In this document: one piece after another, positions 57,594 to 64,000 of the stretch | Numbering within the stretch: position 1 is the first letter of the stretch | How the letters are laid out: each line of letters starts with the position of its first letter | NCBI GenBank assembly: GCA_030123545.1 | Contig: CP126124.1 | Coordinates: 2,170,001 to 2,234,000 of the forward strand | Length of the DNA: 64,000 nt | Direction: 5' to 3' | Source: Burkholderiaceae bacterium | GTDB taxonomy: Bacteria; Pseudomonadota; Gammaproteobacteria; Burkholderiales; Burkholderiaceae_C | Notes under the pieces: generated by a model | What the model was told of the DNA's origin: nothing | Databases searched by the model: none | What the model saw: the letters and a program-made list of their open reading frames with translations, nothing else | Translations under genes and position numbers: made by a program

Positions 57594-60192
57594 GCTCGCG
57601 GCGCTGCGGGACGACTTCTCGCGGCGCAAGGCCGAACTGCTGCAGCCGCTGGGCGCCGTCGGCGCGTCGACGCGCGGCGTGCACGGGGTGTTGCAGCGTC
57701 TCGCGCGCCAGGTCGACCTGCTGCTGAGCCAGCTCTGGCAGCGCGCCGCGCTGCCGCAGGACTTCACGCTCGCCGCGGTCGGCGGCTACGGGCGCGGCGA
57801 ACTGTTTCCGCATTCAGACGTCGATGTGGTGCTGCTGCTGCCGGGCGGTATCGACCTGGAGCAGGACGCGGCGCTGAAAGCCGGCATCGAGGCCTTCATC
57901 GGCAGCTGCTGGGACGCGGGGCTGGAGATCGGCTCCAGCGTGCGCAGCATCGCCGACTGCCTGGCCGAGTCCGAGAAAGACGTGAGCGTGCAGACCTCGC
58001 TGCTCGAGTCGCGGCACGTGGCCGGCAGCGAGACGCTGTTTGCCGAGTTCCGGCGCCGGTTCGACGAGGCGCTCGACCCGCAGGCGTTCTTCGTCGCGAA
58101 GACGCTGGAGATGCGCCAGCGCCACAACAAGTACGAGAACACGGCGTACGCGCTCGAGCCGAACTGCAAGGAGTCGCCCGGCGGCCTGCGCGACCTGCAG
58201 ACGATACGCTGGGTCGCGCGCGCGGCCGGCCTCGGCAACAACTGGGACGAACTCGCGCAAAGCGGCGTCGCAACCGCGTTCGAGGCACGCCAGGTCAAGC
58301 GCAACGAAGCGCTGCTCTGCCTGATCCGCGCGCGGCTGCATAGTCTCGCCGGCCGGCGCGAGGACCGGCTCGTGTTCGACCAGCAGACTGCCCTCGCGGA
58401 GTCGTTCGGCTTTGCGAACCGCTTCACGCCGGAAGGCCGTCTTGCGGTGCGCGCGAGCGAGATGCTGATGCGCCGCTACTACTGGGCCGCGAAGGCGGTG
58501 ATGCAGCTCAATCAGATCCTGCTGCTCGGCATCGAGGAGCGGCTCGATCCGCAAACGCACGAACTGCGGCCGATCAACCCGCGCTTCTTCGAGAAGGCCG
58601 GGATGATAGAGGTCGCCGACGACGAGCTGTACGCGCGCGAGCCGCAGGCGATTCTCGAGACCTTTCTGCTGTACGAGACCACGGTCGGGCCGAAGGGCCT
58701 GTCGGCGCGCACGCTGCGCGCGCTGTACAACGTGCGCAGCGTGATGGACGCACGCTTTCGCAGCGATCCGGCGAACCGCGCGACCTTCCGCTCCATCCTG
58801 CAGCAGCCCGAGGGCATCACGCACGCGCTGCGGCTGATGAACCAGACCTCGGTGCTCGGCCGCTATCTGTGGGACTTCCGCCGCATCGTCGGCCAGATGC
58901 AGCACGACCTGTTCCACGCGTACACGGTGGACCAGCACATCCTGATGGTGGTGCGCAACGTGCGGCGCTTCTTCATGCCCGAGCATGCGCACGAGTACCC
59001 GTTCTGCTCGCAACTCGCGGGTGGCTGGGACAAGCCATGGATCCTGGTGGTCGCCGCGCTGTTCCATGACATCGCCAAGGGCCGCGGCGGCGACCATTCG
59101 GTGCTCGGCGCGCGTGTGGTGCGGCGCTTCTGCCGCGAGCACGGCATCGCCGGCGAAGACGCGCGGCTGATCGAGTTCCTGGTGCGCGAGCACCTGACGA
59201 TGAGCCACACCGCGCAGAAGCAGGATCTGGGCGACCCGGAAGTGATCGCCGCGTTCGCCGCGCGCATCGGCTCGGAACGCGCGCTGACCGCGCTCTATCT
59301 GCTGACGGTGGCCGACATCCGCGGCACCAGCCCCAAGGTCTGGAATGCGTGGAAAGGCAAGCTGCTGGAAGACCTGTACCGGCTCGCGCTGCGCGTGCTC
59401 GGCGGCCGCGCGCCCGACCCCGGCGCCGAGGTCGAGGCGCGCAAGCGCGAGGCGCTGGTGCTGCTCGCGCTGCACGCCGAGCCTTTCCAAGCCTACAAGG
59501 CGCTGTGGGACACGCTCGACGTCGGCTACTTCATGCGCCACGACGCGGCCGACATCGCCTGGCATGCGCGCGCGCTGTCGCGCCACGCGGCGCAGCCCGG
59601 CGGACTGCCGGGGCCGGTGGTGCGGGTGCGGATGTCGCCGGTCGGCGAAGGGCTGCAGGTGCTGGTCTACACGCCGGACCAGCCGGACCTGTTCGCCCGC
59701 ATCTGCGGCTATTTTGACCAGGGCGGCTATTCGATTCTGGACGCGAAGATCCACACCACCAGCAACGGCCGCGCGCTCGACACGTTCCAGGTGATCACCT
59801 CGTTCCTGCCCGACCACTACCGCGAACTGATCAGCATGGTGCAGACCGGCGTCGCCGACGCGATTGGGCGCGAGGGCGAGCTGCCGCCGCCGAGCCGCGG
59901 CCGGCTGTCGCGCCGCGTCAAGAGCTTCCCGATCGCGCCGCGCGTCGACCTGCGTCCGGACGAGAAGGCGCAGCGCTGGCTGCTAACCATTTCCGCGAGC
60001 GACCGGGTCGGGCTGCTCTATTCGATCGCCCGCGTATTGGCACGGCACAAGGTGAATCTGCAACTGGCCAAGATCTCGACACTGGGCGAGCGGGTCGAGG
60101 ACAACTTCCTGATCGACGGGCCCGAGCTGCAGCACAGCCGCGCGCAGATCGCGATCGAGACCGAGCTGCTGGAAGCGCTGACGGCGGCGTAG
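57586..60192 (+). CDS. glnD: Bifunctional PII uridylyltransferase / uridylyl-removing enzyme
   Basis: 868 aa nitrogen sensor. Nucleotidyltransferase motif GGYGRGELFPHSDVD (about residue 67), the GlnD linker with NCKESPGGLRDLQ, the HD domain FHDIAKGRGGDHS (about residue 490) and two C-terminal ACT domains (VLVYTPDQPDLFARICGYFD and SDRVGLLYSIARVL) that sense glutamine. Complete and of normal length. Start at 57586 within the end of map. Confidence 0.96.
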   Translation: MPELAALRDDFSRRKAELLQPLGAVGASTRGVHGVLQRLARQVDLLLSQLWQRAALPQDFTLAAVGGYGRGELFPHSDVDVVLLLPGGIDLEQDAALKAGIEAFIGSCWDAGLEIGSSVRSIADCLAESEKDVSVQTSLLESRHVAGSETLFAEFRRRFDEALDPQAFFVAKTLEMRQRHNKYENTAYALEPNCKESPGGLRDLQTIRWVARAAGLGNNWDELAQSGVATAFEARQVKRNEALLCLIRARLHSLAGRREDRLVFDQQTALAESFGFANRFTPEGRLAVRASEMLMRRYYWAAKAVMQLNQILLLGIEERLDPQTHELRPINPRFFEKAGMIEVADDELYAREPQAILETFLLYETTVGPKGLSARTLRALYNVRSVMDARFRSDPANRATFRSILQQPEGITHALRLMNQTSVLGRYLWDFRRIVGQMQHDLFHAYTVDQHILMVVRNVRRFFMPEHAHEYPFCSQLAGGWDKPWILVVAALFHDIAKGRGGDHSVLGARVVRRFCREHGIAGEDARLIEFLVREHLTMSHTAQKQDLGDPEVIAAFAARIGSERALTALYLLTVADIRGTSPKVWNAWKGKLLEDLYRLALRVLGGRAPDPGAEVEARKREALVLLALHAEPFQAYKALWDTLDVGYFMRHDAADIAWHARALSRHAAQPGGLPGPVVRVRMSPVGEGLQVLVYTPDQPDLFARICGYFDQGGYSILDAKIHTTSNGRALDTFQVITSFLPDHYRELISMVQTGVADAIGREGELPPPSRGRLSRRVKSFPIAPRVDLRPDEKAQRWLLTISASDRVGLLYSIARVLARHKVNLQLAKISTLGERVEDNFLIDGPELQHSRAQIAIETELLEALTAA

Positions 60193-60198
60193 CCGCCC

Positions 60199-60738
60199 TC
60201 AATCATCTTGCCCGGCGTCGAGCCCGGGGAACAGCACCTCGGTGAAGCCGAACTGCGTGAAGTCGCGCATGCGCATCGGGTACAGCTTGCCGATCAGGTG
60301 ATCGCATTCGTGCTGCACGACGCGCGCGTGAAAGCCTTCGGCCTCGCGCTCGATCGGCACGCCGTCGGGATCGAAGCCGGTGTAGCGGATGCGCGCAAAG
60401 CGCGGCACCAGGCCGCGCAGGCCCGGCACCGACAGGCAGCCCTCCCAGCCATCTTCTTCGTCGGGCCCGAGCGGCGTGATCACCGGGTTGCACAGCACGG
60501 TGCGCGGCACCAGCGGCGCGTCCGGGTAGCGCGGATTCACCGCGTCGCTGCCGAAGATCACCAGCTGCAGATCGACGCCGATCTGCGGCGCAGCGAGGCC
60601 CGCGCCGTTCGCGGCGGCCATCGTGTCGGCCATGTCCCGCACCAGTTGCCGCAGCGCCTCGGTGCCGAATTCGGCAACCGGCGGCGCGATGCGCAGCAAG
60701 CGCGGATCGCCCATCTTCAGGATTTCGCGGATCGTCAT
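60199..60738 (-). CDS. def: Peptide deformylase
   Basis: 179 aa metalloenzyme removing the formyl group from nascent chains. The three motifs are GAGLAAPQIG, EGCLSVPG and QHECDHLIG with both His and the Glu. Start at 60738 (MTIREILKMGDP). Convergent with glnD, six bases apart. Together with map this puts both N-terminal processing enzymes within 4 kb, on opposite strands. An ATTGTG (minus: CACAAT) at 60797-60802 may be its -10 box. Confidence 0.95.
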   Translation of the reverse strand: MTIREILKMGDPRLLRIAPPVAEFGTEALRQLVRDMADTMAAANGAGLAAPQIGVDLQLVIFGSDAVNPRYPDAPLVPRTVLCNPVITPLGPDEEDGWEGCLSVPGLRGLVPRFARIRYTGFDPDGVPIEREAEGFHARVVQHECDHLIGKLYPMRMRDFTQFGFTEVLFPGLDAGQDD

Positions 60739-60910
60739 CGCTTGCTTGTTGCCGTCGTGCCTTGGGTGGCTGCGCCCCGATGCGCCGCCAGATGTCATTG
60801 TGCAACGCTCGGCCGCGAGACCGCCTACACTCGAAGCCGTCTCGACGGCGTGGCGGCAAGCCTTGGCTACAGGGTGGCACTGTAAGCCTCATCGCGCGCT
60901 GTCTGCGGCT

Positions 60911-61741
60911 ATGAACAAGCCTGAAATTTCCTTCCTGATGGCCGCATTCGAGCGGCCCGGCCTCGCCGTGGTGGCGCTCGAATCATTGCAGCGCCAGACG
61001 ATGACGGACTGGGAGCTGGTGGTCTCGCCAGACGACGGCCGCGACTACCGTGAGCTGGCACAGGCCGATGCGCGCGTGCGAATCGTGCGCACTGGCGCGG
61101 TCGGCACCGGCCCGGCGCATGCGCGCAACCGCGCGCTCGCGGTCGCATCCGGCGCGCTGATCGCGGTGCTCGATGACGACGACTGCCTGGAGAGTGGCTA
61201 CGCAGCGCAGGCGGCCCGGTATTTCCAGTCGCACGAGGCGGACTTCGCCATCACGCCGACCCGGTATTTCCGCGATAGCCCCAGTTGTGTGCTGCGCCAG
61301 ATCGGGCAGTTTCCGACGATGGACATCGCCCGGTTCGGGCTCGAGTTCGGCACGATGCATGCGATCGGCCGCCGCGAAGTCTTCCCGCGATGGAAGCCCG
61401 GTTTCGCCGAAGACGTGATGCACACCGCGAAGTGCATCGACCTCGCCGGCGGCGAAATCGCGGTGCTGCCCGACGCAAGCTACCTGCTGCGGCTGCACCC
61501 GGACAGCCTCTGCGCGCAGGCCGACGGCCAGGCTATCTCGCGCGCCTATGGCGACCTCGCGGCGAATCTTCCGTACCGGATGACCGAGACCGGCGCGGCG
61601 CGGACGCGGCAACTGCTGCTGCGGCGCATCCGGATGAACGACGCGTTCACGGCCAGCGGCGGCAGCCGGGGCTACCATCAGTTCGTGCAGGAGGTGCAGC
61701 GCGGGTCCACCCCCGGGGTTCGGTTCAGCGCCTGGCAATGA
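60911..61741 (+). CDS. Family 2 glycosyltransferase
   Basis: 276 aa, GT-A fold. EISFLMAAFERPGLAVVALESLQRQ, the acidic nucleotide-sugar pocket VSPDDGRDYRE, GPAHARNRAL and the metal motif LDDDDC are in order. No membrane helix, so cytoplasmic. No other polysaccharide gene is near, so the acceptor is unknown. Confidence 0.88.
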   Translation: MNKPEISFLMAAFERPGLAVVALESLQRQTMTDWELVVSPDDGRDYRELAQADARVRIVRTGAVGTGPAHARNRALAVASGALIAVLDDDDCLESGYAAQAARYFQSHEADFAITPTRYFRDSPSCVLRQIGQFPTMDIARFGLEFGTMHAIGRREVFPRWKPGFAEDVMHTAKCIDLAGGEIAVLPDASYLLRLHPDSLCAQADGQAISRAYGDLAANLPYRMTETGAARTRQLLLRRIRMNDAFTASGGSRGYHQFVQEVQRGSTPGVRFSAWQ

Positions 61742-61762
61742 AGCCGGCTCGGTGGCGGCGAG

Positions 61763-62989
61763 TCATGCGCCCGGGATCAGCAACCATCCCGCGACGCCAC
61801 TTGCCAGCACCACCATCCAGGGCGGCAGCTTCCAGGCCATCAGCGCCAGCATCGCGATCAACGCCAACGCGAAGTCCTGTGCACCCGTGACCGCACTGGT
61901 CCAGACCGGGCGGTACAGCGCGGCGAGCAGCAGGCCGACCACCGCTGCGTTCACCCCGGCGAGCGCGGCCTGCATCCGGGTGCTGTGACGCAACCGCTCC
62001 CAGAACGGCATGATGCCGATCACCAGCAGGAACGAAGGCAGGTAGATCGCGATCAGGCACAGCGCCGCACCGATCCAGCCGTTCGGGACAAGTTGCATCG
62101 AGGCCCCGAGAAACGCCGAAAAGCTGAACAGCGGGCCCGGCACCGCCTGCGCCGCGCCATAGCCGGCGAGGAAGGTCTCGTTCGCGACCCATCCGCTGGG
62201 CACCACCGCTGCCTGCAGCAGCGGCAATACGACGTGGCCCCCGCCAAAGACCAGCGAGCCGGCGCGATAGAACGCACTCACGAGCGCCAGCGCTTGACTC
62301 GGCCAGACCTGCCGCAGGATCGGCAAGCCCAGCAACAGCGCGAAAAAGAGCACCAACAACACGGCGCCAGCGCGATGGCCGACCGCGATCGGCAGCGCGC
62401 CACCGGCTTCCTGCTGCGCGGCTGTGAAGGCCAGCAGTCCGACCAGCGCGGCAGCGGCGATCACGCCGACCTGGCCCGCGACGCCCGGCCACAGCAGCAC
62501 CACGCTGGCCGCCGCCACCGCAATCGTCACGCGCGGCGCATCGGTGCACAGCCTGCGGGCCATGCCCCAGACCGCCTGCGCCACCACCGCGACCGCAACC
62601 AGCTTGAGCCCGTGCAGCAGTCCGGCTGGCGCCGCGCTGCCCCAGCCCGACAGCCCGAGCGCGAACAGCGTCATCGCCACCGCCGACGGCAGCGTGAAGC
62701 CGGCCCACGCCGCGATCGCGCCGGGCCAGCCAGCACGCAGCAGCCCGAGGCCGATGCCGACTTGGCTACTGGCTGGGCCGGGCAGGAACTGGCACAGCGC
62801 GACCAGATCGGCGAACGCGCGATCGTCGAGCCAGCGCCGGCGTGCGACGAATTCGGCGCGGAAATAACCCAGGTGCGCGACCGGCCCGCCGAACGAGGTC
62901 AGGCCCAGGCGCAGGAACACGCGGAACACCGCGGCGGGCCCGTCCAGATGCGGCGCGGCATGATCACCGGGAGCGGGAGAGGTGTCCAT
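61763..62989 (-). CDS. chrA: Chromate transporter, long-chain two-domain ChrA
   Basis: 408 aa with about ten to twelve membrane helices in two homologous CHR halves. First half: LGLTSFGGPVAHLGYFRAEFV and CQFLPGPASSQVGIGLG. Second half: GSLVFGGGHVVLPLL and GYGAAQAVPGPLFSFSAFLG. ChrA expels chromate. No chrB or other resistance genes are adjacent, so it stands as a single gene. Confidence 0.93.
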   Translation of the reverse strand: MDTSPAPGDHAAPHLDGPAAVFRVFLRLGLTSFGGPVAHLGYFRAEFVARRRWLDDRAFADLVALCQFLPGPASSQVGIGLGLLRAGWPGAIAAWAGFTLPSAVAMTLFALGLSGWGSAAPAGLLHGLKLVAVAVVAQAVWGMARRLCTDAPRVTIAVAAASVVLLWPGVAGQVGVIAAAALVGLLAFTAAQQEAGGALPIAVGHRAGAVLLVLFFALLLGLPILRQVWPSQALALVSAFYRAGSLVFGGGHVVLPLLQAAVVPSGWVANETFLAGYGAAQAVPGPLFSFSAFLGASMQLVPNGWIGAALCLIAIYLPSFLLVIGIMPFWERLRHSTRMQAALAGVNAAVVGLLLAALYRPVWTSAVTGAQDFALALIAMLALMAWKLPPWMVVLASGVAGWLLIPGA

Positions 62990-63021
62990 CGGCGGCGTCC
63001 AAGATATCGGCGGAACGCGTG

Positions 63022-64000
63022 TCAGCGCGAACCGGCGATCAGCGCCCGCAGCCCTGCCTCGTCAATCACCGGCACGCCCAGTTCGCGCGCCTTGTCGAGC
63101 TTGGTTCCGGCCTCCTCGCCGGCCACGACGTAACTGGTCTTCTTGCTGACACTGCCCGCGACCTTGGCGCCGGCAGCTTCGAGCATCTCCTTCGCCTCAT
63201 CGCGGCTCAAGGTAGGGAGCGTGCCCGTCAGCACGAAGGTCTTGCCGGCCAGCGGCAGCAGCGCGGCGGGTGCGGGCTCTCCCTTGGGCCAGTGGATGCC
63301 GGCCGCACGCAACTGCTCCACCACCTCGCGGTTGTGCGGCTGCTCGAAGAAGGTGTGGATGCTCTCGGCCACCACGGGGCCGACATCGGGCACCTGCAGC
63401 AGCTGGTCGACGCTCGCGTCCATCACCGAATCGAGCTGGCCGAAATGGCGCGCCAGATCCTTCGCGGTGGTCTCGCCGACATGGCGGATGCCCAAGCCGT
63501 ACACGAACCGCGGCAGCGTGGTCTGCTTCGATTTCTGTAGCGCATCGAGCAGGTTCTGTGCCGACTTCTCGGCCATTCGGTCCAGCGCGGCGAGGTTGGC
63601 GAGGCCGAGCTTGTACAGGTCGGGTAGCGCGTGCACGATGCCGCCGTCGACCAGCTGGTCGACCAGTTTTTCGCCCAGCCCCTCGATGTCGAGCGCGCGC
63701 CGCTGCGCGAAATGCAGGATCGCCTGCTTGCGCTGCGCGCTGCAGAACAGCCCGCCGGTGCAGCGCCAGTCGGCCTCGCCCTCCTCGCGCACCGCGGCCG
63801 AGCCGCAGACCGGGCAGCGGTGCGGCATCGCGAACGGCTCGGCGCCGGCCACGCGCCGCTCGGGCAGCACCGCGACCACCTCGGGAATCACGTCGCCGGC
63901 GCGGCGCACGATCACCGTGTCGCCGACGCGCACGTCCTTGCGGTGCGCCTCGTCCTCGTTGTGCAGCGTCGCGTTGGTCACCGTGACGCCGCCGACGAAC
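63022..64000 (-). CDS. ligA: NAD-dependent DNA ligase, C-terminal part
   Basis: The frame is open to the window edge, so the adenylation domain is missing here. Visible in order: OB-fold end (TNATLHNEDE, RRAGDVIPEVV), the four-cysteine zinc finger CPVCGSAAV...CTGGLFC, helix-hairpin-helix repeats (IEGLGEKLVDQL, GLGIRHVGETTAKDLA, VPDVGPVVAESI) and the BRCT domain (LAGKTFVLTGTLPTLSRDEA to the C-terminus). The MTNAT methionine near 63981 is internal, not a start. Confidence 0.95.
   Translation of the reverse strand, partial: FVGGVTVTNATLHNEDEAHRKDVRVGDTVIVRRAGDVIPEVVAVLPERRVAGAEPFAMPHRCPVCGSAAVREEGEADWRCTGGLFCSAQRKQAILHFAQRRALDIEGLGEKLVDQLVDGGIVHALPDLYKLGLANLAALDRMAEKSAQNLLDALQKSKQTTLPRFVYGLGIRHVGETTAKDLARHFGQLDSVMDASVDQLLQVPDVGPVVAESIHTFFEQPHNREVVEQLRAAGIHWPKGEPAPAALLPLAGKTFVLTGTLPTLSRDEAKEMLEAAGAKVAGSVSKKTSYVVAGEEAGTKLDKARELGVPVIDEAGLRALIAGSR

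Noticed and set aside
1..64000. CRISPR arrays, tRNA or rRNA genes, insertion sequences, phage or conjugation genes
   Set aside because: No regularly spaced direct repeats, no recognisable cloverleaf or rRNA sequence, and no transposase, integrase or phage proteins on either strand.

Overview
The window is high-GC bacterial chromosome and reads as a betaproteobacterium of the Burkholderiales, most likely Comamonadaceae or a close relative. Three things point there. The blocks mltG-tmk-holB-pilZ-tatD and selO-msrB-yciB-bolA-ppiC are arranged as in that group. PurL is the long single-chain form. A short AT-rich inverted motif, GCTAT-N7-ATAGC, and a GC-rich repeat built round CCCCCCGAGGGGG are scattered through genes and spacers, which I remember from Comamonadaceae genomes. 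No tRNA, rRNA, CRISPR array, phage or insertion sequence is visible, so this is core chromosome with accessory genes mixed in.

Region 1 (1-10 kb): the end of a haloalkane dehalogenase, LD-carboxypeptidase, a class III cyclase-FHA protein, two divergent universal stress genes sharing an FNR-type box, an overlapping cyclopropane-synthase-like/FAD-oxidoreductase pair resembling the actinobacterial 10-methyl fatty acid genes, an alcohol dehydrogenase, a phasin-like protein and an exported ankyrin protein.

Region 2 (10-27 kb): housekeeping genes for replication and cell wall (mltG, tmk, holB, pilZ, tatD), ygfZ, and a large divergent class A penicillin-binding protein with an esterase and a thioesterase-acetyltransferase fusion. 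Next come an ECF sigma/anti-sigma operon and a divergent metallophosphoesterase-cupredoxin operon. Both carry the same bipartite promoter, GGGAATA-N17-GTCAT. A LuxR-type two-component system and a DUF1223 protein close the region.

Region 3 (27-43 kb): nearly 16 kb on the minus strand forming one lipid or carboxylic-acid module. It holds an acyl-CoA ligase, a branched-chain-amino-acid-type ABC importer (livK, H, M, G, F order), a fused enoyl-CoA hydratase/3-hydroxyacyl-CoA dehydrogenase, thiolase, acyl-CoA dehydrogenase, SDR, PaaI-type thioesterase, MDR reductase and a GST-like protein. A promoter with a GAACGATCGTTC operator-like palindrome precedes the beta-oxidation part.

Region 4 (43-64 kb): the translationally coupled selO-msrB-yciB-bolA operon with ppiC and a clear terminator, a membrane acyltransferase-like protein, two tandem paralogous hydrolases (one with altered catalytic residues), a higBA toxin-antitoxin pair with a strong self-regulated and apparently leaderless promoter, a LysR regulator with a divergent berberine-bridge-type oxidase, purL, map-glnD, def, a glycosyltransferase, chrA and the 3' part of ligA.

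The most interesting leads are the shared ECF promoters, the possible methyl-branched fatty acid pair in a proteobacterium, the diverged hydrolase paralogs, the LivF with arginine in place of the Walker A lysine, and dispersed repeats read in frame inside PurL, YgfZ, the acyl-CoA dehydrogenase and the hydratase/dehydrogenase.
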